This document shows, piece by piece, positions 15,102 through 23,612 of a stretch of DNA of 64,000 nt. Below the pieces are notes generated by a model. It was not told the origin of the DNA and did not search any database. It worked only from the letters and a program-made list of their open reading frames with translations. The translations under genes were made by a program, and so were the position numbers. The stretch comes from Synergistaceae bacterium DZ-S4 (GTDB taxonomy: Bacteria; Synergistota; Synergistia; Synergistales; Synergistaceae), in NCBI GenBank assembly GCA_025943965.1, contig JAPCWD010000005.1:91082-155081 (forward strand), in the 5' to 3' direction. Numbering within the stretch: the first letter of the stretch is position 1; each line of letters opens with the position of its first letter.

Positions 15102-16153
15102 TCAGTATCTTCCTCTGACAGAAGCTGCATCTGCTGATACTGGACAAAACGGGGCGATACGGGAAGGCCCAGATAGTCCCATGTGTTCCTTGTGGCCTTC
15201 CTTCCGCGCGGTGTCCTCTCAAGAAGCCCTTTCTGTATCAGGTAGGGTTCATAAATGTCCTCTATCGTCTGAGTATCCTCGTTGAGTGCGGCAGCAAGGG
15301 TCGAAAGGCCCACAGGTCCGCCGTCGAAGAGTTCGACAAGCGCCATCAGGAATTTCCTGTCGCCCTCGTCAAGCCCCTCCGAGTCCACTCCGAGCATGTC
15401 AAGCGCATATTTTGAAAGATCCCTTTCAACAATTTGGGCCTTCTTGACCTCCGCCACGTCCCTGACCCTTTTCAGCAGCCGCAGTGCGACTCTCGGAGTC
15501 CCGCGTGAACGGAGCCCGATCTCGACGGCGGCATCATCCGAAACTCTTACTCCCAGCACTTCCGCTCCCCGTTTGACTATAGCCGTGAGTTCGTCAGGGG
15601 AATAGAGGTGGAGCTGTTCGACGATGCCGAACCTTGCGCGGAGCGGGGAAGTAAGAAGTCCCAGTCGTGTTGTTGCGCCTATCAGCGTGAACTTTGGAAG
15701 CGAAAGCCTTATGCTTCTTGCGAGCGGGCCCTTCCCCACTATTATTGAGAGAGAAAAATCTTCCATTGCAGGATAGAGTATCTCTTCAATGTGTGCTGAC
15801 ATCCTGTGTATCTCATCAATGAAGAGTACGTCGTTTGGCTGTATGTTGGAAAGTATCGCCGCAAGGTCTCCCGCCCTTTCAAGCGCAGGTCCCGTCGTTA
15901 CGCGCAGGTTTCCCTTCATCTCTTTCGCTATTATCCCGGCAAGAGTTGTCTTTCCGAGGCCTGGAGGTCCGTAAAAGAGGGTGTGGTCAAGCGGTTCGGA
16001 CCTCTGAAGCGAGGCGGTCATGAAGATCGTCAGCTTGTCTTTGAGAACCCCCTGCCCGATAAATTCATCAAGAGCCTGTGGACGGAGCGTAAATATCTCG
16101 TCCTCTTTGTCGTTCCTGATCTTTTCAATGAGTTTGTCGCCGTTGTCAGTCAT
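15089..16153 (-). CDS. ruvB: Holliday junction branch-migration helicase RuvB
   Basis: 354 residues, AAA+ motor that drives branch migration with RuvA. Seen: LRPQALDEFIGQ, Walker A GPPGLGKTTLA, Walker B LFIDEIHRM, sensor 1 GATTRLGLLTSPLRARFG, arginine finger region, and the C-terminal winged helix with TPRGR. Begins 24 bases after ruvA and overlaps DUF2905 by 13 bases. Confidence 0.97.
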   Translation of the reverse strand: MTDNGDKLIEKIRNDKEDEIFTLRPQALDEFIGQGVLKDKLTIFMTASLQRSEPLDHTLFYGPPGLGKTTLAGIIAKEMKGNLRVTTGPALERAGDLAAILSNIQPNDVLFIDEIHRMSAHIEEILYPAMEDFSLSIIVGKGPLARSIRLSLPKFTLIGATTRLGLLTSPLRARFGIVEQLHLYSPDELTAIVKRGAEVLGVRVSDDAAVEIGLRSRGTPRVALRLLKRVRDVAEVKKAQIVERDLSKYALDMLGVDSEGLDEGDRKFLMALVELFDGGPVGLSTLAAALNEDTQTIEDIYEPYLIQKGLLERTPRGRKATRNTWDYLGLPVSPRFVQYQQMQLLSEEDTECSK

Positions 16154-16177
16154 TTTATGCCCTCACCATATTCTTCT

Positions 16178-16783
16178 TCAGTTCCTTCGAAGCAGGCTAA
16201 GCGATGTTTTCAGCAGTTCCTCTTCTGTCCAGGAAGCATCGGGTCCTGCTTCGGCCCGTGACCTTGATATCGCACGAACGGCCTCCCCCTGTGTGAACCC
16301 CAGTCCCGTAAGGGCTTCCAATACGAAGCTGTCTGAAGTGTGGTCTTTCAGGCCCTGTTCACCAAAACCCTTTATCTCGCTGAATTTCTTGGCTATTTTG
16401 TTCTTCAGTTCGAAGCAGATCCGTTCCGCTCTCTTGGCGCCAAGTCCTGGAACGGTGAGCATCGCGCTGCTGCCCGAAGCGATCGCCTTCAGTATCTGGT
16501 CGGTATCAAGATGGCGCATCAGGGTCACGGCAAGCTTTCCTCCGACTGTTTTGACCTGGAGCAGTTCAAGGAAGAGAAGCCGTTCCCGTTCGTCCGAAAA
16601 AGCGAAAAGACTTACTCCCGCATCACTTACCTGCATGTAAGCGTAACAGAAAAGCTCTTCTGACAGTTCCGCCTGTGAGATCAGGGATCTTGTCGGGAAG
16701 ACCTCAAGTCCGAATCCCGCGATCTCGAGGGTAATGCTTTCTTCCCCGATCGAAAGTACTTTGCCTCGAAGCGTATTGATCAT
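16178..16783 (-). CDS. ruvA: Holliday junction DNA-binding protein RuvA
   Basis: 201 residues. Tetrameric junction-binding subunit. OB-fold N-terminus (MINTLRGKVLSIGEESITLE), two helix-hairpin-helix motifs in the middle (LLQVKTVGGKLAVTLM and VPGLGAKRAERICFEL), and a C-terminal RuvB-contacting three-helix domain (LTGLGFTQGEAVRAI). Start ATG 16783 is 3 bases from the ruvC stop. Length normal. Confidence 0.95.
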   Translation of the reverse strand: MINTLRGKVLSIGEESITLEIAGFGLEVFPTRSLISQAELSEELFCYAYMQVSDAGVSLFAFSDERERLLFLELLQVKTVGGKLAVTLMRHLDTDQILKAIASGSSAMLTVPGLGAKRAERICFELKNKIAKKFSEIKGFGEQGLKDHTSDSFVLEALTGLGFTQGEAVRAISRSRAEAGPDASWTEEELLKTSLSLLRRN

Positions 16784-16786
16784 TTT

Positions 16787-17284
16787 TCAGTATCCCTTCA
16801 GTATATTTCTGTCGAAAGATGACATTGAAAGACCCGCTATGGCTATGGCCAGGGCGTCAGCTGCGTCGTCCGGGCTCGGGTTTTTCTCAAGCCCCAGCAG
16901 GTTCGCGACCATGCCCTGGACCTGTCCCTTCTCCGCGGCTCCGTATCCGCAGACAGCCAGCTTGACCTCCGACGGCTTGAGTTCGTAGGGTTCAAGACCC
17001 ATCTGTGCGGCAAAGAGGAGAATAACTCCCCTTGCCTGCCAAACCATCTCCGCCGTTGTTATGTTTCTTCCGAAGAAAAGCTTTTCTACAGCTATTATGT
17101 CAGGAGGATACTCCCCCGCCCTATCCTTCAGCTCATCGTAAAGCAGCGAAAGCCTCTTGGTAAGCGACAGCGAAGATGGGGTCCTGACGACCCCGTAGCA
17201 TTCGCACACAAGTCTGTCGCCAAACTGCGAGACTATCCCGTACCCCATAGTGCCGAGCCCCGGATCTATGCCCAGGGCTCTCAC
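16787..17284 (-). CDS. ruvC: Holliday junction resolvase RuvC
   Basis: 165 residues from GTG 17284; a longer TTG-initiated frame to 17323 overlaps yebC and adds residues unlike the family. RNase H fold: ALGIDPGLGTMGYG with the first catalytic Asp, EKLFFGRN with the catalytic Glu, and the C-terminal pair in SPDDAADALAIA. Cleaves junctions recruited by RuvAB. The ribosome site is weak (AGAGA), so coupling to yebC translation is likely. Confidence 0.94.
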   Translation of the reverse strand: MRALGIDPGLGTMGYGIVSQFGDRLVCECYGVVRTPSSLSLTKRLSLLYDELKDRAGEYPPDIIAVEKLFFGRNITTAEMVWQARGVILLFAAQMGLEPYELKPSEVKLAVCGYGAAEKGQVQGMVANLLGLEKNPSPDDAADALAIAIAGLSMSSFDRNILKGY

Positions 17285-17303
17285 ACCATTAGGTTCTCTG
17301 TTT

Positions 17304-18056
17304 TCAGCCGTCGATCTCAGCAAGGATCTCGTCCGGGATGTCGAAGTTGGCGTAGACCGCCTGAACGTCGTCGTGCTCCTCGAAACGCTCTACCAAAGAG
17401 AGGAGTTTTGCCGCATCAGCCTTGTTGGTCACCGAGACTGTGTTCTTCGGAACCATCTCGACCTCTATTGATTCAACGTTGTACCCTGCGTTTTTGAGCG
17501 CCTCTGCAACATCCGAGAGGACCGAAGGGTCGCATGTGATCTCATATCCCTCATCTTCGGCGGTCACGTCATCAGCTCCGGCCTCGATCGCGGCCATCAT
17601 TATCTCTTCTTCGTCGATCCCGTCGCCGGTGACGCCAATGATCCCTTTTCTGTCGAAGTTCCATGCGACGCATCCCAGTTCACCGATCGAGCCGCCTGTC
17701 TTGGTAAAGAGCGAGCGCATTTCGGGGGCTGTCCTGTTCCGGTTGTCCGTCAGGGCCTGGACCATGACGGCGACTCCGTTTGGTCCGTATCCCTCGTAAA
17801 GGATCTCTTCGAATATCACTCCGTCAAGTTCTCCTGTGCCCCTTTTGATCCCTCTTTCGATGTTGTCGACAGGCACATTGCCTGCCCTGGCTCTGTCTAT
17901 GGCGACCTTAAGCCTGAAGTTTGAGTTAGGGTCACCGCCTCCGGCCTTTGCCGCTGCAATGACATTTTTGACCAGTTTCTGGAAAGCCACGCCTTTCTTT
18001 GAATCCTGTGCTGCTTTGCGATGCTTTATGTTTGCCCATTTTGAATGTCCTGACAA
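17304..18056 (-). CDS. yebC: YebC/PmpR-family protein (ribosome-associated or DNA-binding regulator)
   Basis: 250 residues beginning SGHSKWANIKHRKAAQDSKKG, the family hallmark. The start is placed at TTG 18056: the Shine-Dalgarno AGGTG (18067-18063) is 6 bases upstream, while a GTG at 18065 lies inside it. Members were described as transcription regulators and more recently as factors that relieve ribosome stalling on proline stretches; sequence cannot distinguish these. Encoded just before ruvCAB, a common arrangement. Confidence 0.94.
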   Translation of the reverse strand: MSGHSKWANIKHRKAAQDSKKGVAFQKLVKNVIAAAKAGGGDPNSNFRLKVAIDRARAGNVPVDNIERGIKRGTGELDGVIFEEILYEGYGPNGVAVMVQALTDNRNRTAPEMRSLFTKTGGSIGELGCVAWNFDRKGIIGVTGDGIDEEEIMMAAIEAGADDVTAEDEGYEITCDPSVLSDVAEALKNAGYNVESIEVEMVPKNTVSVTNKADAAKLLSLVERFEEHDDVQAVYANFDIPDEILAEIDG

Positions 18057-18112
18057 AAGACTCACCTCATGATCAACTTTTTAAGCTCCCTTGATCGGAA
18101 AGGGGCGATCGT

Positions 18113-18862
18113 TCATATATCCTTCGGTATCCTGGCCATAGGCGCGAATTTTCTCTTATGTTCCGACCTTGCCATGGCGTTTTCTATTTTTTCTCTTACT
18201 TTATCTTCGGCAACTCCAGTTGCCAGATAATTGTCCAGCTGTTCATAAGTGACGCCCATCTCGCACTCGTCAGTCTGCCCCTCCCAGAGCCCTGCGGTCG
18301 GAGGCCTTTTGATTATGTCCGGAGGGACCCCCAGGTGCAGCGCGAGGGCCTTTACCTCCCCTTTCAGGAGATCGGACATAGGCAGGAGATCGACCCCGGA
18401 GTCACCGTACTTGGTGAAATATCCGTACATTATCTCATCTCTGTTGCCGCCGCCGCATACCAGATACCCGTGCTGCTGCCCGATCGCATATAGCGTGGTC
18501 ATCCTCAGCCTTGGCTTTATGTTTGCTGCGGGGAGTGTGCAAAGTTCAAGGCCGTTGGCCGTTATGGAAGAGACCAGGCGGTCGTAGGCCTCTGTCAGGT
18601 CCGCTTTATATGTTTTAATGCCGAATGCCGCGGCCAGCTCAAGAGCGTATTCCTCATCAACGGGCTGGCTGTGGCAGGGCATAATAACGCCCATCACTCT
18701 GTCCTTGCCTATCGAACGGCATAAAAGTCCGGTCAGGACAGCGGAATCTATCCCTCCGCTGATGCCCAGCACAGCACCTTTTGCCCCTGCTGTTTCAATG
18801 TGCTCTTTTATCCACCCGGTAAGATAGTCTGCAATTTTGGTCGTGTCTCTGTAGATAGACAA
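18113..18862 (-). CDS. nadE: NH3-dependent NAD+ synthetase
   Basis: 249 residues. Adenylates and amidates deamido-NAD using free ammonia; no glutaminase domain is present. Seen: ATP pyrophosphatase P-loop GAVLGISGGIDSAVLTGLL, MPCHSQPVDEEYA, GNRDEIMYGYFTKYGDSGVDLLP, and PTAGLWEGQTDE. The start is set at TTG 18862 (Shine-Dalgarno GAGGCG about 9 bases upstream), because an ATG at 18898 would be only about 2 bases from the predicted transcription start; the longer form adds 12 Arg-rich residues. First gene of the operon continuing to queA. Confidence 0.93.
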   Translation of the reverse strand: MSIYRDTTKIADYLTGWIKEHIETAGAKGAVLGISGGIDSAVLTGLLCRSIGKDRVMGVIMPCHSQPVDEEYALELAAAFGIKTYKADLTEAYDRLVSSITANGLELCTLPAANIKPRLRMTTLYAIGQQHGYLVCGGGNRDEIMYGYFTKYGDSGVDLLPMSDLLKGEVKALALHLGVPPDIIKRPPTAGLWEGQTDECEMGVTYEQLDNYLATGVAEDKVREKIENAMARSEHKRKFAPMARIPKDI

Positions 18863-18906
18863 GCGGCAACGCCTCGCTTTGTTATTTGGGATGTTCATTA
18901 TGACGC

Positions 18907-18935
18907 GTTATATTCTAACATAAAGTATGCATCAA
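18907..18935 (-). promoter_or_regulatory. Promoter of the nadE-yebC-ruvCAB-queA operon
   Basis: Minus strand: -35 TTGATG (18935-18930), 17-base spacer, -10 TATAAC (18912-18907). Predicted start near 18900, which decides the choice of the nadE TTG start. Confidence 0.65.
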
Positions 18936-18963
18936 GGTCTAAATGCAAAATGGGCAGAAATAA

Positions 18964-18993
18964 GCGGAGACCCGAAAGGATCCGGATCTCCGC
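18964..18993 (-). terminator. Probable terminator of arcA-argF
   Basis: Hairpin GCGGAGA (18964-18970) / TCTCCGC (18987-18993), extended by partly paired GGATCC-rich loop bases. On the minus strand it is followed by TTATTTCTG, a weak T-tract. It lies between argF and the nadE promoter. Confidence 0.55.
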
Positions 18994-19018
18994 CTGATGT
19001 TCCGGAAATCAGTAAGGA

Positions 19019-19972
19019 CTACAGGTTGCCTATGCTGGCGACCATTACTGCCTTGATGGTGTGCATGCGGTTCTCAGCTTCATCGAACTGCCTGCCGTGG
19101 CGTGATTCGAAGACCTCCTCAGTCACCTCATATCCTTTTACTGCTGGGAGGCAGTGCAGGAATATTACATCATCGTTGCCGGTTGCCCTGATCAGGTCCA
19201 TATTGACCTGATATGGCTGCAGGATGGCCTTTCTCTCCGCGAGCTTTGCTTCCTCGCCCATTGAGGCCCATACGTCGGTGTAGATGACATCCGCGCCCTT
19301 TACTGCTGCCTTGGGGTCGTCGGTGATCTCTATCGTTGCTCCCGACTCGCAGTCCGCTGCCATCTTTTCGCACTCTTCTACAAGCGCCGGATCCGGGAAG
19401 AGTGACTCAGGGGCACCGATCACAAAATGCATCCCCATTTTTGCGGCACCGATCATAAGGGAGTTGGCCATATTATTGCGTCCGTCACCGACATAGACAA
19501 ATTTGATCCCCTTCAGCCTGCCAAAATTTTCACGTACAGTCAGGAAATCTGCAAGGATCTGTGTAGGATGGTAGTCATCTGTAAGTCCGTTCCATACGGG
19601 AACGCCTGAATACTTGGCAAGGTCTTCGACTACCTTCTGGCTGAATCCGCGGAATTCTATCCCGTCGAACATGCGGCCGAGTACCCTCGCGGTGTCGGCA
19701 ACATCTTCCTTGTGTCCGAGCTGAATATCGTTCTTGCCCAGGTATTCGGGGTGTCCTCCCTCATCTATGGCCGCGACGGTGAAGGCACAGCGTGTACGGG
19801 TGGAGGGCTTTTCAAATATCAGCGCGACGCTCTTGCCGGCAAGCAGATCGCCTTTGATTCCCGCGCGTTTTTTATTTTTGAGGTCCGCTGACAGATCCAG
19901 AAGATACTCTATCTCCTGCGGAGTGTGGTGCTTGAGTGAAAGCAGATGTCTGTTGCGAAGATTGATGGCCAT
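19019..19972 (-). CDS. argF: Ornithine carbamoyltransferase
   Basis: 317 residues. Seen: carbamoyl-phosphate motif [12 protein letters not shown], the ornithine loop ([11 protein letters not shown]), and the catalytic [16 protein letters not shown]. It interconverts ornithine plus carbamoyl phosphate and citrulline. Pairing behind arcA indicates a catabolic role, running citrulline to ornithine and carbamoyl phosphate; the sequence alone cannot exclude biosynthesis. No carbamate kinase gene occurs in the window. Start ATG 19972 has AAGGAGGAG upstream. Confidence 0.95.
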   Translation of the reverse strand: MAINLRNRHLLSLKHHTPQEIEYLLDLSADLKNKKRAGIKGDLLAGKSVALIFEKPSTRTRCAFTVAAIDEGGHPEYLGKNDIQLGHKEDVADTARVLGRMFDGIEFRGFSQKVVEDLAKYSGVPVWNGLTDDYHPTQILADFLTVRENFGRLKGIKFVYVGDGRNNMANSLMIGAAKMGMHFVIGAPESLFPDPALVEECEKMAADCESGATIEITDDPKAAVKGADVIYTDVWASMGEEAKLAERKAILQPYQVNMDLIRATGNDDVIFLHCLPAVKGYEVTEEVFESRHGRQFDEAENRMHTIKAVMVASIGNL

Positions 19973-20043
19973 GAAAACTCCTCCTTGAATTTTAGTTAAA
20001 TATTAGCGGAAAATATAACTCTGTTTGCTCGTAAATAAATCAG

Positions 20044-21282
20044 CTATTTTACCGGGCCTCTGTTGAGAGGCATCGTCATGCATCTTGGCCCTCCCCTGCC
20101 CCTTCCGAGTTCAGGTCCGTTAAGTTCGAGCACTTCGATGCCGTTGTCCCTCAGCAGTCTGTTAGACATAAGGTTTCTGTTGTAAGTGACCACCTTGCCC
20201 GGAGCGACTGCCAGCGTGTTGCAGCCGTCGTGCCATTGTTCCCTGTCTGTCTCGGCCTGATCCCTGCCCTTCATTTCGATGACCCTGATCCTGTCGAAGC
20301 CAAGTTCTGCCGCGATCGCCTCTTTCCAATGGTGAGCCTGCCTGACCGACATGAGTGTCCCGCTGTCGTCGTAATCCATCTCCCATACCTTGAGCACCTT
20401 GATCACGGTCGGGAAGATAGTGAAAGCGTCCTTATCGACCATAGTAAAAACAGTGTCAAGATGCATGCAGTAACGTTCCCTCGGTATCTCGAAGGCAAAT
20501 ATTTTTCTTATCGGGGTGTTCAGCGCCAGTTTTTTTCCTATGCGCTGAACAGTCGTAGGAGCCGTCCTCTGGCTGACGCCAATTGCCATTGCATGATCAG
20601 AAAGGACAAGAAGATCCCCTCCCTCGACTTTATGAGGCCATATCTCATCGGGAGCATCGCCAAAAATGACATTGACTCCCTTGAATCTTGGATGGTTGTT
20701 GGTTATGTATTTCCAGTAGAGAGGTTCTCTCCTTCTCACTTCGTAGGTCATCTGCCCGATGACTATGCCGCATCCGACGGTGATCGCGGGGTCTCTCTGG
20801 AAATAAAGATTGGGGATGGGGTGGATCACGAAATCCCCTCCGTTTTCAACTTTAGAAATAAGACTTAAGGATGATTTGAATAATTTCGAAGCCTCTTCTT
20901 TGCTGTAGCCGCTTATGAGGTGAGATGAGAGTTCTGCGGAGGGGAGATCCATAAAGATTTCGGTTAGCCCTTCTGAAAGGTGCCGGTCCAGACATTCAAG
21001 CATAAAAACTGATTTGATCAGTGATTCCCTTACTTCCTTGTCTTCGAGGACATCAGCCAGACATTCGCTGAAATACAGTACTTCGCATCCTTCTCGTCGG
21101 AGTATGTCGGCAAAGTCGTCGTGTTCCCGCTGGGCCTGCTCAAGCCATATCAGATCATCGAAGAGCAGGTCACTCATATTATTGATGGTAAGCCTGTTGA
21201 GTTCATTTCCGGGCCGATGGAGCATTACCTGTTTAAGCGGTCCGGTTTCAGAAAAAACACAGAATGGTTTATCTTGGCACAT
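20044..21282 (-). CDS. arcA: Arginine deiminase
   Basis: 412 residues, guanidino-modifying enzyme fold. Hydrolyses arginine to citrulline and ammonia. Seen: N-terminal GPLKQVMLHRPGNEL, FQRDPAITVGCG (Asp/Arg substrate motif), VEGGDLLVLSDHA, HLDTVFTMVD with the catalytic His, and the nucleophile Cys401 in GGPRCMTMPLNR. The start is ATG 21282, with GGGGGTG 6-7 bases before it; the longer TTG frame from 21297 begins inside that site. Operon partner of argF. Upstream lies an extended -10 promoter and a 200-base AT-rich region. Confidence 0.95.
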   Translation of the reverse strand: MCQDKPFCVFSETGPLKQVMLHRPGNELNRLTINNMSDLLFDDLIWLEQAQREHDDFADILRREGCEVLYFSECLADVLEDKEVRESLIKSVFMLECLDRHLSEGLTEIFMDLPSAELSSHLISGYSKEEASKLFKSSLSLISKVENGGDFVIHPIPNLYFQRDPAITVGCGIVIGQMTYEVRRREPLYWKYITNNHPRFKGVNVIFGDAPDEIWPHKVEGGDLLVLSDHAMAIGVSQRTAPTTVQRIGKKLALNTPIRKIFAFEIPRERYCMHLDTVFTMVDKDAFTIFPTVIKVLKVWEMDYDDSGTLMSVRQAHHWKEAIAAELGFDRIRVIEMKGRDQAETDREQWHDGCNTLAVAPGKVVTYNRNLMSNRLLRDNGIEVLELNGPELGRGRGGPRCMTMPLNRGPVK

Positions 21283-21418
21283 TATTACACCCCCCAATAA
21301 ATTTTTATAAATTGAAGCAATGTCGCTTAACTTAAAAAAATATGGCTGTAATCGGGTATTGGGTAAATATATGATGCAAAATAGGAATGGCTGTAAAGAA
21401 CGTATTCTCCGCTAAAAA

Positions 21419-21427
21419 ATTATATCA
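21419..21427 (-). promoter_or_regulatory. Extended -10 promoter of arcA-argF
   Basis: Minus strand TGATATAAT (21427-21419), a perfect -10 with the TGn extension; only a weak -35 (TTTAAG) is visible 17-18 bases upstream. The resulting leader is about 130 bases, AT-rich, with direct repeats of TTACAGCCAT (near 21340 and 21390 on this strand) that could be regulator sites. Confidence 0.5.
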
Positions 21428-21501
21428 CAAACAAAAATCAACTTAAAGGGGTGGCAAGTTCAAATTATTGTAATGATGATCAAAGTTCTGCATATAAGCG
21501 A

Positions 21502-22548
21502 TCAGAGGCGTCCGATCTCTTCGATAAGGCGTTTCTTAAGGTTTTCGGCAGTATCATTGCAGACCGGCACTCCTTTTCTGAAAAGTACGAATCCATCGGG
21601 AGTCCCCGCTATGCCGAGATCGGCTCCCGCAGCCTCTCTGGGGCCGTTGACCTCGCACCCCATGACAGCTATCGTAGTTCCGTCCTTTATGTCTTCGGGC
21701 AGAAGTGAGGTGACTTCCTCGACAAGCCGCACGACGTCCATCCTTCTGCGTCCGCAGGTAGGACAGCTGATGATGCTGCAGCCTTTCTGCCTGATCTCGA
21801 GCGCGCGGAGTATGCTGTAGCCCACCCTGACCTCATCTATAGAGGGACCTGTCAGACTTACCCTGATGGTGTCACCGATCCCCTGAGCAAGCATCAGGGA
21901 TATCCCGGCCGCACCTTTTACTATTCCCGAAGTTCCGCTTCCGGCCTCTGTAATGCCGATATGCAGCGGGAAGGGAAATTTCTGTGAAAGGATGGAGTTT
22001 GCCCGCACTGTTTCCGTTACCGAGCTTGATTTTGCGGAGATGATAATATTTTCAAAAGAGTTATCGAGAAGTATCCTGACCTGTTCTTCTACTGCGTAAG
22101 CGAGGGCAGCAGCCCTGTCGCCTTTGGCGTGTTCCAGCTGTGCCCCGCTGATGGATCCTCCGTTTGCTCCTATCCTGATCACGGCACTCATCTCATGTGC
22201 CAGGCGGATAACATCTTCAATTCCCTTTTTGTCGCTCATGTTTCCCGGATTTATCCGGATGGAGGCGCAGCCTGATCCGAGGGCGGCTATGGCGAGCCTG
22301 TGGTTGAAATGGATATCAGCCATCAGCGGCACAGGCGATCTTTCATTCAGGGCCTTCATGTTTGGTGCAAGGCCGAGCTCGGGCAGCGATACCCTTATAA
22401 GCTCGCATCCTTCACTCGCCAGCGCCGCGCACTCATCAGCACAGCCGTCTGTGTCGGAAAGCGGTGTCTTGATCATGCTCTCGACGCGCACGGGTGAATT
22501 GCCGCCTATTGAAAGTCCTTTGATCTCAACACTTTCCCTGCTTCCCAT
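21502..22548 (-). CDS. ispG: (E)-4-hydroxy-3-methylbut-2-enyl-diphosphate synthase
   Basis: 348 residues from ATG 22548; upstream frame back to 22800 is noise opposite rseP. Converts methylerythritol cyclodiphosphate to HMBPP in the DXP isoprenoid pathway using a [4Fe-4S] cluster. Seen: VRVESMIKTPLSDTDGC, MADIHFNHRLA, RINPGN, and cluster ligands CPTCGR and MGCEVNGPREA. Starts inside the end of rseP by a short gap and closes the operon wecB-to-ispG. Length is typical of bacterial single-domain enzymes. Confidence 0.95.
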   Translation of the reverse strand: MGSRESVEIKGLSIGGNSPVRVESMIKTPLSDTDGCADECAALASEGCELIRVSLPELGLAPNMKALNERSPVPLMADIHFNHRLAIAALGSGCASIRINPGNMSDKKGIEDVIRLAHEMSAVIRIGANGGSISGAQLEHAKGDRAAALAYAVEEQVRILLDNSFENIIISAKSSSVTETVRANSILSQKFPFPLHIGITEAGSGTSGIVKGAAGISLMLAQGIGDTIRVSLTGPSIDEVRVGYSILRALEIRQKGCSIISCPTCGRRRMDVVRLVEEVTSLLPEDIKDGTTIAVMGCEVNGPREAAGADLGIAGTPDGFVLFRKGVPVCNDTAENLKKRLIEEIGRL

Positions 22549-22565
22549 AGGTCTCTGCCGCCTCT

Positions 22566-23612
22566 CTACCTGAAAAAGAGCCTGATGATGTCTTTTCCGG
22601 TGACCAGTATGATGAGGGAGATGAGGATCATGAACCCGCCATAGTGGATCAGCGCCTCCCATTTTTCCGGGACTTTCTTTCCTGTTGCCATCTCTGCAAG
22701 TATGAAAATTATCCTCCCCCCGTCGAGGGCAGGGAAAGGCAGAAGGTTCAGCAGCCCCAGGTGCAGGTTTATCACTCCCAGGAATGCGATAAAGGACCAT
22801 ATCCCCTGCTTGAGGGCATCACCGGCCATCACTGCTATGCCTACGGGACCGACAACATCAGACTGAACTTTTCTTGTAAGCACCATCCAGAGGCCTTTGA
22901 GTATCTCTACGCCCATGTCCCAGGAATACCCAAGGCTTTTTCGGAGCGCGGTATGTATGGGATATGTTATTCTTCCAGGCTGGACACCAAGAAGACGGCC
23001 TCCATGAGCCGGATCGGCGGGGATGTCGACATCAACGCCGATCATTCCGCCGCCCCTCTGGAGCGTTATTTGGAAAAGGTCGTCGGTCACATCCTTGTCC
23101 TGTATAGTTTCCCTGATATCAGACCATTTGTTCAGCTCTTTGCCGTTTATAGATTTTATAACGTCCCCTGGCTGTATCCCGGCAGAAAAGGCTGGTGTGC
23201 CTTCCATTACTTTCCCTACTAGAGGCCTGTCAAGATCCATTATCCCGTGTCCGGCAAGAAGGGCGGCAGTGAGAAGCCATGCCAGTATAAGGTTTACGGT
23301 CGCACCGGAGGCGAGCACCAGGAGTCTCTCCCATGGTTTTTTTGATGAGAGTGAGCGGGCAGGGTCGTAACCTTCAGGCTTTGGATCTTCTTCCGAAGAG
23401 TCCTCCCCCTCAAGCTTGACGAATCCGCCTATTGGAAAAGCCCTCAGTGACCACAGTGTTTCGCCCTTTTGCCTGCTCCAGAGCGATGGTCCCATGCCGA
23501 AAGAAAATTCATGTATAAGCACGCCCCTCCAACGGGCAGAAATGTAATGCCCACCCTCGTGGGATATGACGCAGATGGAAATAACGATCAGAAAAGAAAG
23601 AAGACTTATCAA
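22566..23612 (-). CDS. rseP: Site-2 membrane zinc protease RseP
   Basis: 348 residues. Intramembrane metalloprotease: the first helix carries HEGGH (about residues 19-23), the last-but-one helix carries LLPFPALDGGRI with the third metal ligand Asp. A single PDZ domain lies between (about 125-205: GTPAFSAGIQPGDVIKSINGKEL). Cleaves anti-sigma factors or signal-peptide remnants in the membrane. Stop and start overlap with dxr by 4 bases. One PDZ only, as in Gram-positive and many anaerobe homologues. Confidence 0.94.
   Translation of the reverse strand: MISLLSFLIVISICVISHEGGHYISARWRGVLIHEFSFGMGPSLWSRQKGETLWSLRAFPIGGFVKLEGEDSSEEDPKPEGYDPARSLSSKKPWERLLVLASGATVNLILAWLLTAALLAGHGIMDLDRPLVGKVMEGTPAFSAGIQPGDVIKSINGKELNKWSDIRETIQDKDVTDDLFQITLQRGGGMIGVDVDIPADPAHGGRLLGVQPGRITYPIHTALRKSLGYSWDMGVEILKGLWMVLTRKVQSDVVGPVGIAVMAGDALKQGIWSFIAFLGVINLHLGLLNLLPFPALDGGRIIFILAEMATGKKVPEKWEALIHYGGFMILISLIILVTGKDIIRLFFR

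Noticed and set aside
13414..15222. 602-residue version of the SpoIID-like gene
   Set aside because: The first 114 residues lie opposite DUF2905/ruvB in another frame; TTG 14880 gives a signal peptide and ribosome site.
19019..21282. Complete ATP-yielding arginine deiminase pathway
   Set aside because: No carbamate kinase gene is in the window, so only two of the three enzymes are shown.
21502..22800. 432-residue version of ispG
   Set aside because: The added N-terminus overlaps rseP and has no similarity to the family; ATG 22548 is conserved.
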